A stretch of DNA of 64,000 bases, from positions 21,501,238 through 21,565,237 of the forward strand of contig JAJKFL010000427.1 of NCBI GenBank assembly GCA_021186555.1, in the 5' to 3' direction. The DNA is from Reticulitermes speratus (taxonomy: Eukaryota; Arthropoda; Insecta; Blattodea; Rhinotermitidae). Below are positions 1 through 12,239 of this stretch, one piece after another. The notes below the pieces were generated by a model. It did not search any database. It saw only the letters and a program-made list of their open reading frames with translations, and was not told the DNA's origin. The translations under genes and the position numbers were made by a program. The first letter of the stretch is position 1. Every line of letters starts with the position of its first letter.

Positions 1-1390
1 ACTAGAAAGGTCCTTATATTTTGCAAAGTGAAGTGGAAAAATCTATTGAGGAAATGAGAGAGAAGAAGGCTGCAGGGCATCATGATGTCACTTGGAGAAA
101 ATGGTCTCAGATTAATGACACAGCTGATCAACAACGTATATGAAACGACAGTGGCTCAAGGATTTCATTGAAGTTGCAATGTTTGCCTTAAAGAAGAAGC
201 CAAAAGCTACAAAATGCAGTGACCATTGCACAGTCAGCCTCATCGTACAGCAAAGATAGTAGTGAGGATACTGAGAAGAAGGATTGAAAGGAAAATTGAA
301 GATGTGCTAGGAGAAGATCAGTTTGGGTTTAGAAGAGGAAAATGGAACTAGGGATGCAATTAGGATGCGAAGAATATCAGAATGAACTTTGGACATAGAT
401 GAGGAATTGTGTGCTTGCTGGTTCATGCACTGGTAGACGGCATGTGACCATGTAAACTGGACCAAATTAATGCAGATCTTAAAGGGAACTGGTATCAAAG
501 AGGAGTTAAGACAAGGATGCTGTTTGTTGCCGATTTCTGTTTAATTTGCACCGCGAATACCTAACCAAGGAAGCTCTTGAAGGGTTTGGAGAGTTCAAAA
601 GTAGGACAAGTAATTTGCACTGTGAAATATGCAGATGACCTTGTGCTACTGGCTAAGGAAGAAACGGTGCAACAGGGCATGATTGATAGCCTAATTGAAA
701 TTGGAAGATGCTGTGGAATGGAAATGAATGTGGGAAAAATGAAGGTAAGGTAAGGATTTTAAGACAACCATCCCAAATACAGATTATGATAGATCAAAAA
801 CAACCGGAGAATGTGGAATGTTCAACTGTTTGGGTAGCGTAATAACAAATCATGCATATGTACACGTGAAATTACATCCAGAATTGCCATGGCAAAAGCA
901 GAATTCAACAAGAAGACTTTTCACCAGCAAATTGGACTTAAATTTGAGATAGAAACTAGTAAAGTGCTACATTTGGAGCATAGCTTTGTATGGTGCTGAA
1001 ACTTGGACCCTTGAGAAGGTAGATCAGAAATATCTGAAAAGATTTGTTGCTGGAGAAAGATGGAGAAGATCAGTTGGACTGATCATGTGAGAAATGAAGT
1101 ATTACAGATTGTCGAGGAGAGGAATATCCTACAAACAATAAAAAGAAGGAAGGCCAACTGGTTGGTCACATCTTGCATAGAAAATGCCTTCTAAAACACG
1201 TTATTGAAGGAAAGACAGAGGGAAGGATAGCAGTGATGGGAAGAAAAGGAAGAAGACTAAGCAGCTACTGGATGACATTAGGGAAAAAAGAGGATACTGG
1301 AAATTGAAAGAAGAAGCATTGAATCACACTGTGTAGTGAACTAACTTTGGACTGTGGACCTTTTGTAAGACAGAATACGGAATGATGAAT
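1..1390 (+). pseudogene. Degraded non-LTR retrotransposon (LINE), reverse transcriptase region
   Basis: Broken reading frames on the + strand still show reverse-transcriptase signatures. Around 246-335 the translation reads RILRRRIERKIEDVLGEDQF followed by GFRRG, the segment before RT palm motif A. Around 625-660 it reads KYADDLVLLAKEE, the catalytic YADD box of motif C. Further on come a LINE-type stretch (LGSVITN, about 830-850), AETWTLEKVDQKYLKRF (about 995-1045) and a tail rich in RRKANW (about 1140-1165). Stops and frameshifts occur every 100-200 bases, so this is a dead copy. The 5' end lies outside the window. Clade assignment (CR1/Jockey/RTE-like) is not secure from eye alone. Confidence 0.8.
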
Positions 1391-4300
1391 TGCATAAACA
1401 AGAATTAACAAGGTTTAGAATAGTTAAACCAGGGTTGGAAGCAGGAATTTATGTGAATTACAGAATAATTAAATGTTCCATTGAATCATAAAGGACTAAA
1501 TGAAGGCATCAGGGTAGAATAAATATGAAACTCAAATGTTCAAATTGTAAAAGAATTCTGAATGTGCAGGAAGTTTGCAGCAATATGTGGGAAGGTCTTA
1601 TGTCTGGTATCCAGAGTCTGGTCCTTGAGAAATAATGTTGACAAGAATTCACACAGTATGCACATAAGGCATGGAAACATTTGACTGAATCGCTGAGCAT
1701 TTCTGAGACTAGTGAGATTTGAGGTTCTCACAGTGATGCTGATTTAAGTCTTTGGGACGTTAATGTCGTGGTAACCAGTAATTGGACACTGACGATTTGG
1801 AAGACCAGGCTTCAGCCTCCATCTTCAGGGTCTAAACAATCCAAGAAGGGTATCTGTGCTGGGAAAAAATGGATATGTTGTATAGGTAAGGGCAGATTGG
1901 GGCATAGCAAGACAGTGTGGATGAAAAGCAGTCAATAGTGTTGTATTTCAGAAGGCATGAATCTTCAGTTCTGAAGCCGAGGTTTCGTCCCAAGTGTTTG
2001 GTGATAGTATTCATAAGGGGATGTTAGTATTCTTTAATCCATCCGGTCCCTTCTAATTATTGTGTTCCCTTTCTGAAATGTAAATGTGCAAATGCATGAG
2101 TCATTGGTATTTCTCTGTAGCTGCTGAAAGCCTGAAGTCTGACTTCATTGCATTCTGCCTGTTAGTAGTCGCTGGAGCCAACCAGTTGATTGTGAACTGC
2201 AGCTGGGTCATAAGGGAAGCATGCTTTCTGGAATGGAGGGGTGAGTGGTTGGGTTGAAGAAACATCTCTGACCCTGCAGGTAAGATGTAAAATTGGGGGG
2301 GGGGGCTTGCTCTCTGATATAAATTGGTAAGATTGTGTATTCTGATGTGACAGGAAATATTGTGATCATGAGCTTTCTAATTCGATGCTGTGTTTTTGGT
2401 GGATACGTAGTGGCAAGAAAGTGGGTAGATAGCACCTTATTCAGGAGAATGTGTTTGGGTACATATTGCATGACAAAGGCTCTTGGCATTGATTTCAGTT
2501 TAGCCTTTGATTAGCTGCTGTGTGCTTGTGTTTAAAGTATTAAAAAATATATTGCAATTTTAATTATTTAGTCATTTTTAGACGCATGGGGATTTGTTCA
2601 GTTTTTAGACTATGTAAACACAGTAAGCAAAATAGTACAGTTATAAGTCATGTGACATGCAGATGTATAGAAGCATGTAACTGTTCCTCGCTTTCATTAT
2701 TGAGGATTTTTTTGCACCATTTAGTGCAGTTGTAATGTTTGAAGCCAATCCTACTGTGAAAGGAACTAACATGAAACCCATTGCAGTTTCTAGAAGCACC
2801 TTCATTAGGAATACCAAAATTATAACTTGGAACAGTTCTGCAATTGCAGCTCACTTGTGTTTAACCTGGTAACATGATGCACTAATTGATGATGATTAGC
2901 TTTTTCTTCATCCCAATGATGGACACTGTAATACTGGTGTAGGTATTCCAGTGTCACCACCATCTGGGCATGTATGTAATGATATGCCTTGGGGAAAACA
3001 TTTTACATTGTTCACTGGCATGACATGTGTAGAGAGATGACATTCTTTGATAGAAGTTGATCAGGTGGTCCTATCTAACTGTGAATGTAGCAATGGCAGA
3101 GAAAGAAAGGAAGATGAATGAGCAAAACTTCAGCTGTGTTATGGTTACCACTTGGTATTTTGCTGAACATTTTAGCACGTTTATATGTGCAATATGGCAA
3201 GGTGTGTGAATTTAATTTGTTTGCAGTAAAGTGTGTAGAGGGTGGATTTAGAAAATCTGTAGTGTAGAATGCTGTGTGTGCTTTCTGTCAAGATTTGGAA
3301 GTTAGTGTTTAAACAAGTGTTGGTCAACAAGGAACATGGCTGGTTATAACTTCTATACTTTTTTGTGCAAAAGTAAATGAAATGGATGCAGTATGGGTAG
3401 GTGGTGTGTGTTCCATTGCTACAAGTGTAGTAGATATGAAGTGTTTTACAGAAGTACATCACGGTTGAAAATAAGTGGCATCTCAGATTTATACTGAAAT
3501 CCCTGTTTTACTTGAAATTTTCATAATGGTAAGTAGTATGTATTGAAAAGATGGGATAATACAGTATGAGAGTCCTCTTGTTACAGTGTATCTGTATCAG
3601 TATTTAGCTTTGAAAGTTTTGTGCTATAGTGGCAGAGATGGCAGTACTACATGCACGCCAATAATTAGTGCACGTTTGTTATTTCTTCATGCTGTAACTC
3701 GTGTCACAGCTCCTGTATGACACTCGCTCCTTTTCATCAGGTTTGTGACATGGTGACTGGTGCATACATTATTTCTATGTACCCATTCTGTACACAAACT
3801 GGACCAAGTAGGACAATATCGATATGTGTTCGACAATGTTTGGTGTAATTATATCTGCTGTTTTCTGAGATATTTTGGTATGGTGTGAGGCAGGAATGCA
3901 CTTAAATAGGAATATAGTGCATAAAAAGGAAACTGTCATTCCTTAGCCCAAGTGTTGCTCGTGAGTGAACTACTGGTTAACCATTAACTGTCTGTGTGAG
4001 GAGGGGTGGGGGATATTCCTGGCAGAATCACATCCATACTGGCTGAGTCCACTCCAGCATGTCCTTATGGTGTGCTCGGTCAGAATGGCAATACCTTTAA
4101 GAGTGGCCTTTACTCTGTGGGGTGTGAATGGGACTAATAGCTTCCCTGCATGAGGTTTAAATGAACGGCTGAAAGATTAGTATCGGCAGTGTTTACAAGA
4201 ACTTTTTCTATGGCCATAAACATACTTAACACACACTGTCTTGGAAGCAAACTGCATCTGGGGGGGAAGCAGTTTGCTTCTGAAACAGTGTATTGTGTCT

Positions 4301-4830
4301 AGTTTTTGTATAACAATGGAAAACATTGTGCAAATGCTGCTGATATTACCCATGTACAACGGTTGTAAAAAATTTGTATGTTACAACCTGAAATATTACT
4401 TGCAGCATGTGATTATATATCTGGTTTTCAACGGATGCATTTTTTTTTTCTCTGATCGCCTTGTTAACACCATGTTTGTGGATTTTGCTACCAGACACCA
4501 TGACCATCAGTTGATGCCCTTGTGTGTTGTTTGTCCAGGGTACTTCCCTATGCAACAGAGAATGAGCGTCAGGTTGTGACATTGTAAATATGTCATTATA
4601 GATACAGATTTGTAATTAATGGATTACATTACTAATATTTTAGCAGTGTGGGGCAGTTCTGAGTGACATGAAAAGAAGTCCCGTGGAGTAACTTTTCTGC
4701 ATATCGCACTCAAGCTGTTAACAGCCGTCCAGTCTCCATTGGTCCTGCCATTTTATTCACATGAATGTTGGCAGTGATCATCTTTGGTGGTGACAAAGGC
4801 TTTGGCTGGTTAGCATGGTAAAAAGGGGGC
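1391..4830. other. Intergenic stretch, AT-rich, degraded repeats only
   Basis: No credible coding region was found. The sequence is AT-rich and CpG-poor. A block at about 1705-2030 begins with a gagatttgaggttctcacag motif that recurs near 40445 and, in reverse orientation, near 40670 and 46495, so it is an old dispersed repeat. At 4235-4310 an imperfect inverted repeat (gaagcaaactg ... cagtttgcttctgaaac) resembles the Penelope-like terminal repeat found at 58208-58652. Confidence 0.5.
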
Positions 4831-5990
4831 TGGAGTGCAGTGGCTTAGCTAGGTTTTTTGGAGTCCTGAGCGAGTAATAACAGGGGCGGCCCTTAAGAAG
4901 TTGATGAACTTTGAAAAATTACTGTTTAATTTCCTTTTATTTCGCTACATAATTTAAAAGTTCACAAAATGTTTCATTCAAAATATTCATTTTGTTGCCC
5001 TTTTTCGCCCTTTGCAGTCTGCGGCCGGACAACTCACCCCCACTTCGGTAAGGAGCTGCTGGTGCTGGTATATGGTACTAGGGGGGGGGGGGGGGGGAAG
5101 CCGTGAGCAGCGTCGACACAAGATAATCTGTGGTCGCCACGCGTGGAACGTGTTTCTTCGGTCTCGGTATAGTCGTCGGAGCGATGAGGCCAGGGGAGGC
5201 AGCGGCTACGATTTGGCAGTTCCAAGACTGCGAATGATATACTCCGTGACGCAGTACACGCGTAAATGTAGTTTTATTTACGCTAATTAAAATGTGTATG
5301 GCCTTCTCTGGGCGAATTTTAAAAAACTCGTAGGCCCAACAGCATTACGTGGAGATGTACTGAATTTCACCCATATCGGACAATTGTGGAAAGATCAGAC
5401 AAATTTGGGCTTACAACGTGCACATTTCCACGAAGGTCGGTCAGTTAATACGCATTTTGTGGACGTACCGAATTTCATTCAAATCGGTTAAAAATATGGA
5501 AAATTCTTTTACGCCTTTGAGTAAAGCATGGCTGTAAGTGGCCGATTTTCACGATACGTACAGTTGCTGAATGGCATTGGAAGTACCCGATGCCGAATGT
5601 CGCCCAAATAGGTCGCGAAATATGAAAAGTACCGGTATAAATTTACTTGTGCTGAAAATATGACACAGCAGATTTTCATGAAACTCGCGTTTACTTGACA
5701 ATGTTTGGCAAAGAACTATACCGAATTTCTTGAAAATCTGATACTTTTTAGTTGGTGATATGTACTAGGTAACGGACGGACGTGGCCCTCACACTGCGTT
5801 CCTTTTTACTTAGTAAAGAACTCGTGATATGGAAGCTCGAGACGTTTTGTTGTAAGGATATTTTTTAAATAATTGCTAAGTTTCCCTACCGAAGACGGTA
5901 TTTTAAGCCGTCACGCAATAGAAAACGAGAGCAAGTTGTTGAATATTGCTACGTGATAATTCAGATAAAAATTATGGTATACGAATACAA
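4831..5990. other. CpG-richer stretch without recognisable gene
   Basis: Base composition changes near 4850 from CpG-poor to CpG-containing sequence. A run of about 17 G sits at 5081-5098. Short open frames exist but show no recognisable domain. The stretch could be an unrecognised or non-autonomous repeat; nothing in it supports a host gene. Confidence 0.4.
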
Positions 5991-6429
5991 AAATTAAATA
6001 ACTGGTGACATCGGGTCCCTCGGACCCAGATGCCATAACTACGTGATATTTTTATTTTGAGGAAAGACAAATATTAAAAGGATACTGCTATAGGGTTCTG
6101 GTGTGAACAAAATAAATTGACGTTTTTTACTAATTTTATTTATTGAAAAAATATACAAAATGAAACATCGAGAGAAAGTTTAGAACGTTACATGGAACAA
6201 TTTTTCCTAAAAGTACATGAAACAAAATATATAATCAAAAATAGTAAAAATGTGTTTAAGTGAAGACATAGGAAATAGAACCTAATTAATCCGCAAACAG
6301 TTTTTGGAAATGAGTTTTGAGCACTGGAAACATACCGGCTTTTTACACTTTTTGCAGTGGTGGGCAGTTTTCATGTCCAAATTTGGGGGACATAACTGAC
6401 ACGTTTTACGTTTTGACCTTTCTGTTGCT

Positions 6430-8063
6430 GTAGATGGAGGAGCCGATTCTTCCGTCAATGATTATTCGGGAGCGTCAGGTCCCAGGACTCCCCGAATCAG
6501 GATCCGAATTTCTTGCGGAAGACGTTTATTGAAGACACGTCTCCTTAGCTCGGGGAGAACCAACTTCCACCCGAGTTGCTTCATAAAGTCTAGCCTGTAT
6601 ATTTCTTTCTTTTTGAATAACAGTTGTACAAAACATATGAATTCATAACATTTATATCGACCGATGCTTAAAATATTGCCATTGGCCACTTCCGAGCTCG
6701 CCGACTCGCAGAATAATTTTCACACTTTTTGTCTAATGAGTCGACCCGTCCTTTTCTTTGTTTATATAACACCATTATTTCGGGCCGTTGAGTCTGCTTA
6801 TTTAAGCCAGATGCATGAAGCAATGGCAATAAAACGATGACAGGTTTTGACTCTTTGGAGACATGCAAAGTAATATTTCCGTGGACACCTTACAAAGATG
6901 AACCCACCGGACGTGATTTATTGGGAAGGATTTCAGGAGGATTGTTTTCCCTCCCCGAACGGTTCTCACATAAGTTAACCCGGTTTTTTTTAGCTCTGTT
7001 GCAACCTCAACTGAACTAAACTAGCTGTCGGCTTGGATGTTTCTATGAGGGCCGCAGATGGCTTTCGCCAGCCTTAGGACTGCTTGAGTGGGTTTCCCTA
7101 ATCGCAAAAGGTCTTGTTCAAACCCTTTACCATCAGAGTTTTTTCCACAGAAGATGGAGGCATGATAGCCATAGCATATCAAATTTCTTTTATGCCGTAC
7201 TTGTTTGATTTCTTCGGCGTATACATATTCTCTTGGAGTGTAATTTTGTTGAAAATTATCAATAAACTTCTGAAAGCACCAGGATACAGCTGAAGATGGA
7301 TTTTATACTTTCCTGTGACCTCTTGTAGCTGTATCATCAAATCTTAGGCATGCAAGTAAATTCAAAAGTAGCTTTAATGACATTATACAGCGTAAAGAGA
7401 TCATGATCTGTGCCATCAGTGGCAAGCATAGACGACAACTCTTCAGTTCCAGATTTGAAGGCGCCACTGCATATGAGAAGACCTAAATAAGCTCGAAATT
7501 CTGTTCTATCCAGATCTCGTACTTTAGGTCGAGAATCTTTCTTATATTTTTCTCGCATTCGTGCAAGGTTTTCATTAGATCGCATGATTATTTCATCCTC
7601 TATTTTGGGAGAAAATAATTAACTCCAAATGATCATAACACTTGAATAATCTCCTAACACTTCTGCGAAATCGCAAATGCTCGGTAGTAGATTTTTTGAA
7701 TGTTTTCGGAAGACATTCTTCTACGCTTAGTCTTTTCTACTTTTGACCATTTGATTCGATTTTTGCCAAAAGAGTACTTCTGTTTTCTTGCGCTGCAACA
7801 TCTCCCTCAACATCATTTTCGAAATCTTCAGCAATATCTTCAGAAATATCCTCAACTCCTAAAGGTATATTTCTAGTTTCTTCGGACTCTCCATCGTCGT
7901 CGCCTTGTTCACTGACTGAATCGTGATCGCTCACGCTGAAGCAATCACTCACCGTCATCTATGTCACTTCCGTCATTATCTTCCCTGTCACAGTCCACTA
8001 ATACACTCCTCACAAACTCACGAAATCTCTGGTCATCAGTACAACAAACAAGAGTCCTTTTCA
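6430..8063 (-). pseudogene. piggyBac-like transposase, inactivated
   Basis: Read on the minus strand, fragments appear in the order of a piggyBac transposase. A start-like MKRTLVCCTDDQRFREF lies at about 8063-8012, then a very acidic N-terminal stretch (7958-7737) with a frameshift in it. The conserved block DLDRTEFRAYLGLLICSGAF (about 7523-7464) opens the DDE_Tnp_1_7 domain. A middle region (about 7330-6870) contains LRLAKAICGPHRN, an FSSVE block preceded by a stop, and LPNKSRPVGSSLYG. The C-terminal block has VDSLDKKCENYSASRR (about 6755-6700). Several stops and frameshifts make it a pseudogene. Similar ctggtgac...ggaccc motifs at about 6002 and 8311 may mark its sub-terminal sequences, but ends and a TTAA duplication were not delimited. 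Confidence 0.85.
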
Positions 8064-8065
8064 TA

Positions 8066-8225
8066 TCTGCGCTCCTCTGGGATATTACGCAGCGTCGAGT
8101 AGTAATCCTTTACCGACGTTTCGGGATAACGTATCGGTCCCATCTTCAAGGGTCCGATACATTGTCTCGAAAGGTCGGTAAAGGAGTAACCCTCGACGCT
8201 GCGTAATATCCCAGAAGAGCGCAGA
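8066..8225. mobile_element. Fold-back (palindromic) element of the Penelope-like terminal family
   Basis: The sequence is a 160-bp imperfect palindrome. The arm tctgcgctcctctgggatat at the left is answered by its near-complement at the right end, and pairing continues through gcagcgtcga and ctttaccgac with few mismatches. One arm contains gacgtttcggg...cccatcttcaaggg, which on the minus strand resembles the hammerhead-like motif at 19845-19887 but with one extra base in the first core strand. The right flank (cggcggaagcctgaa, 8238-8252) is found inverted at about 59007-59021 beside a second copy of the same motif, so both belong to one family. It sits just upstream of the piggyBac start codon. 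Confidence 0.7.
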
Positions 8226-8829
8226 TCTCGTCAACATCGCGGCGGAAGCCTGAAATCATGGAAGAACCCTTTTATTTGACGCCTTATCGAAGTTGAAAAA
8301 GTTAACACTGCTGGTGACGGATCCCGCGGACCCCAAGACACTCAATACAAGAGGCACTGTAACCGAGCCAAGGCAAGAAACACTGACTGGAAAGAGGAGG
8401 GGGTAATATGAAGCTACTGAATATCCGAGCGCCCGTACGCCACCGGTTAAGGTTTAAGAAGGATATTCAAACTCACTTAGTTTACGTACTGCATGTTCTT
8501 TACATATCCGTTTCACATTCTTCGCAGTCGCGTTGCAGACTATAATCACTAATCTACGCATCTTCCTCTCCCTCCCTTATTCCTTTCTTTAGTGGCTGAT
8601 TGATGGCTGTCCTACTCTTGTAATGTTTCCTACCATTGTGGGAAAGTAAGAATGTTCGCATTGCCAGAAAACCCGAGACGTTTGGCTTTCCTAGCCGAAT
8701 TATGCGGGACAGAGGGAGAGAGTTATTTATAAAACCAGGATTGGGATCCCTGCCCATGGCCTGTATTTCGGTTTGTAAATCATGAAGTTATTTCCAGTGT
8801 CCAAACCCATCCCAGCAACTGATCTCCCA
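8226..8829. other. No gene seen; flank of the piggyBac relic
   Basis: The left part matches a repeat end also present near 59000. The sequence at about 8300-8345 (tggtgacggatcccgcggac) resembles piggyBac-type sub-terminal sequence. The rest shows no recognisable coding or RNA feature. Confidence 0.4.
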
Positions 8830-9170
8830 CATGCAGTACTTTTTAGTGACGGCACGCAACGCTACGGCCTCCCGGTACTTTTATTAAGGGTGACGAAGTA
8901 CGTGAGTATCAAAGTTCACCCTATAATAGGCCATGAGGGCCCAGAGGAGGAGTAGAGGTACGGTTGTACCCTTTCTTTAACGTCGGCGCTAGATGGGGTG
9001 GGTCGTTAACTCCACGCCTCGGCCGTTTTACCTCGGGAAAGACACCCGGTGCAGGAGACGGGGTGGGCCGCAGGGTCAGCCTTTACGGGTGCGGAAAATC
9101 TCGTTCCTACCGGGATTTGATCCCCGGACAGTCCAGCCCGTAGCGAAGTGACTATCATACATTAAACGTC
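8830..9170 (-). repeat. tRNA-derived SINE, minus orientation
   Basis: On the minus strand the right end reads as a tRNA-like head: a B-box-like gggatcaaatcc close to the start, following gcgaagtgac-complementary sequence. The body then runs leftward through a conserved stretch including cgctagatggggtgg and gagtagaggtacg. A clearly related but more mutated copy in the same orientation occurs at 34330-34510 (shared gtagaggta, cactagatgg, gggaa). Boundaries are approximate because no target duplication was found. Confidence 0.6.
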
Positions 9171-9341
9171 AGGAAAACAGCTTTTTTTTTTGTTCGAACA
9201 ATGTCGTCACAAGATGAAATGCCAACAAATATTTTTTATATATTTTTAATACAAAGACTATACGTTTTCAACTTTACTTGTTGCCAGGAAGTAACGCCAA
9301 TTTTTTTTCTTCAAAGAAAGACCTGCCCGTGCGTAGTGTAG

Positions 9342-9647
9342 ATGTACTATGCATGCGCCTTCACCTGGGCAACAGAGGAATATGAGAGTAGTACCCAGTG
9401 CTTGTGCACGTTACAGAACTTTTCGGCCAATAGTGAAGGAACTGGTCACTGTCTGCGTCGTTGTATGTTCTGTGAGGTATATCTAATTATAACTGCTTTA
9501 GTACTGGAGGCTTTCTTTGTAATTTGTGGGAATGAGGATTACAATTGTTACAAAAGAGCAAATGCAATGGGATCATTTCTTATCTTTCACCCTGATCGTA
9601 GAGATACTGCTGCCATCATGATTTACGTGACACACGATAAGCAGTAA
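9342..9647 (+). other. Open reading frame of 101 codons, unrecognised
   Basis: An ATG-initiated frame is open for 101 codons, cysteine-rich at its start. No domain, signal peptide or family signature was recognised and no splice context supports it. It lies in a TE-dense block between SINE copies and may be chance or a relic. Confidence 0.15.
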
Positions 9648-9820
9648 CGATATCCAGGAGCTTGTCGTGGGCGAGGCGGACGTGGTTCAGTCGTACAAGC
9701 TAAAATGGTGGGCGAGGCGGACAAAGTGTAAATTAGCGTGGTTCAGGCGGACAGCAGAAGCGATCCGTTTTTACCTGTTACTATATGACATTAAAAAAAG
9801 TTCTGTTAATTATTTATAAT

Positions 9821-10070
9821 TTTTTCCCTATGGCGCAACAGCCCCTAGTGGGCCAGGGCCTCATTATCGAGGCTACACGATCACACTCAGATACGCCACA
9901 TTCGGTAGGACTCCTCTGGACGAGTGATCAGCCCGACGCAGAGACCTCTACCTGACAACACACAACCCTCACAAGAGGCAGACATCCATGCCCCCCGCCT
10001 GGACTCGAACACACAATCCAAGCAAGCGAGCGGCCGCAGACCCATGCCTTAGACCGCGCGGCCACTGAGA
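9821..10070 (-). repeat. tRNA-derived SINE with 13-bp target-site duplication
   Basis: The element is bounded by exact copies of aattatttataat at 9808-9820 and 10071-10083. On the minus strand the 5' head reads cagtggccgcgcggtctaag, an A-box-like tRNA start, followed by a B box ttcgagtcc. The T-run at the left (about 9819-9825) is the A-rich tail of a minus-strand insertion. The head resembles a leucine/serine-type tRNA ancestor. Being flanked by an intact duplication, it is a defined and not very old insertion. Confidence 0.85.
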
Positions 10071-10530
10071 AATTATTTATAATAATTCACATTTATTTAT
10101 ATACTTAAGGGTTTTAGGAGCTTGTACAGATCATTTAATTTATCGTATTCTTCCATATTTTTTTTTAAATTATCTCTTCTCGTTTTACATATGTCTTTCT
10201 TCTTTTTTGGTCAGACTCATCAGGTTCCTTTGATTTTAGTTGCCAACACACCAACTCTGCTTCTTCGTTTAATGTCTGTACCAGCAGATTAACATTAGGC
10301 TGTTGCTATCCTATAATGCTGTTTAGTTTGGAATTCCAACCCTCAACTGCACTGTTGGTCCTATGCCGATGCTTATTTATATTCCACATCTCGATGGGAA
10401 CATTCTGGTTCTCCATCCACGGCTCACAAAGTATAGGAAAATGGGCAAATTTGCCCAACTGGCCAATGATACCCTGTTGTATCCCGACAACCCCTACTTG
10501 TTAGTGGACGTATCCTGGATTTTTTTTCAC

Positions 10531-10843
10531 TGAGGGCGTTAGTCGGGTCTTGAGAACGTGGATTGAAGGCGAGGTATCAGTTATTCCTTAATCACGGTAG
10601 TGTGATCAACATACTGATTTATTAACTAAGAGAGAGCCGAAGTAACAGAACGGAGATGGCAACTCCCTGGCCCTGCTGGCGGCGAGACACGCTCCAACCC
10701 TCGTTTGCTGCCGCAGGCGTATGATGATAACCGAACAAAAGAGAACATTATCTGAGGGAGTCCCCCGCTTATATCATTTCCAAGGAGTTCCAAGTCCAGT
10801 GGTCTTGTCCTTTGCACCGCATGTGATTCTGAGTCTCATATCA
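10531..10843 (-). repeat. Possible solo LTR
   Basis: On the minus strand this ~313-bp segment begins TGATATGAG and ends CTCA. It contains a TATA-like gatataagcgggg near 10770 and an AATAAA signal near 10620, in the order expected for U3-R-U5. No matching second LTR, primer-binding site or 4-6 bp target duplication was found, so the call rests only on internal organisation. Confidence 0.3.
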
Positions 10844-11763
10844 GGGGCTCGGACCACCACGGGGCAAGTGCCAAGTACAATGCGTAAAATATTAATTACA
10901 TAAAACATGTGAAAGTGTGCATATCATTCCAATATACATAACCCTTTAACAACAATGTAGCCATATAATACATACAATAGTAGCACATACAACAATATAA
11001 TAGTGGCACATACAACAGCCCCACCATCAGTTACTTCGAAACCTTAGCTCTAGGAAGCTGCACATATTACGGAGATAGAAGGTGTTCCAGTGGTGAGTGT
11101 GGGACTGTGCAAATCACAGTTGCTGTGTTTCTCTCAAAGCGCTGACATCGTTTTGTAAAGTAACGTGATTCGTAACCCTATATATTTCAGGGAACTATTT
11201 TTTAATAATTTTCTGTTTGTTTATGCATATAGTAATTTTACCAACAGGTTGCGTGAAGGAAGAATGGACTTTTCTGTGCTGTTTTATACGTTACAAGCTC
11301 TCGCAAGCCACGCTAGTCACATGATCAGCCGGGGTATCTTTGCTCCACATTTGGGTACAGTCGCCCCACTGAAAGACAGGTAAAGATGGCCCACTGATAT
11401 TTTAACGCGCTTGGTTGACCTATGTTCCTACATCAAATTTTATACTGCATTTTCATTGATATGTTAATGAAAGACTATAACATTGTCGCCTACCTACTAT
11501 AATATATTTTATTTACCCCTGTTACGTGTTAAAGTACGTATCAAAATGGCACGCCTTTACTCCCGCATCCGTCCATCCATCAACACCCATCCAGGTTTCT
11601 CAGGAAGAAACGCCAACCAAAACTTCCATGGAATTATCCCCTCCACCAAGATTATCAAACTCAGGGCCGTCAAGGGTAACGAGAAATCTCCATGGAGACA
11701 ATACGTATTTTCTCACCAACTCATAAACAAAATGGAAAAAAAATGTATAAAACTTCACAAGCG
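10844..11763. other. No gene seen
   Basis: Mostly AT-rich sequence with a short repetition of acatacaaca / aatagtggca (10975-11015). A composition change at about 11530 enters a block ending in the hammerhead-like motif at 11764-11806, so 11530-11815 is probably a Penelope-like terminal fragment. Overlapping open frames on both strands of 11483-11815 have no recognisable domains. Confidence 0.35.
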
Positions 11764-11806
11764 TCCCGACATGTTTCGGTATACTAAACACACCATCTTC
11801 AGGGGA
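11764..11806 (-). ncRNA. Hammerhead-ribozyme-like motif (minimal type I)
   Basis: Read on the minus strand the motif is UCCC, core CUGAAGA, an unpaired U, hairpin GGU...ACC, GAA, helix III ACAUGU (self-paired, almost no loop), H17 = C, then GGGA, which closes helix I with UCCC. All invariant core positions (C3 U4 G5 A6 G8 A9, G12 A13 A14) are present. The extra U after A9 is not canonical. Very short helix III is known for hammerheads of Penelope-like elements. No activity can be inferred from sequence alone. Confidence 0.55.
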
Positions 11807-12069
11807 ACACATTGAACACTGAACACTTAAAAGTACGCAGCCCAGTTAATAAAATTGTTAAAGCACCAATTTGTGACGCGGTATTATGAGATATTATGTT
11901 GTTGATGTTTTGAAAGTTGTTCACAGATAAAAGCAGCACTATAAAGTACACAGATTCAGTTATTAAAAATGTTTAGATACTACTTACTGACACAGGATGT
12001 TAAAATGTTATACACGTTGTTGTTGCGTTGTATGTTGCTCAATGATGAAAATATTGCTGCTGAGTACAA

Positions 12070-12120
12070 GCATCAAGAAATTCTAATTCTAATTAGAATG
12101 GAATTAAAATTTCTTGATGC
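12070..12120. repeat. Short palindrome
   Basis: Gcatcaagaaatt is followed within about 25 bases by its inverted partner aatttcttgatgc, with an inner aattct/agaatt pairing. It could form a hairpin. No element or gene was recognised around it. Confidence 0.6.
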
Positions 12121-12239
12121 TAATTCTATTATTCTAATCAGAAGGAACACACATTCAACCTATTCCACGTGAGTGCTTCATAGTAGTAGTAGTTCCTTCA
12201 GGTAGCAAGCGACCGCTGGTGATCCTATTGGATTTTCTT

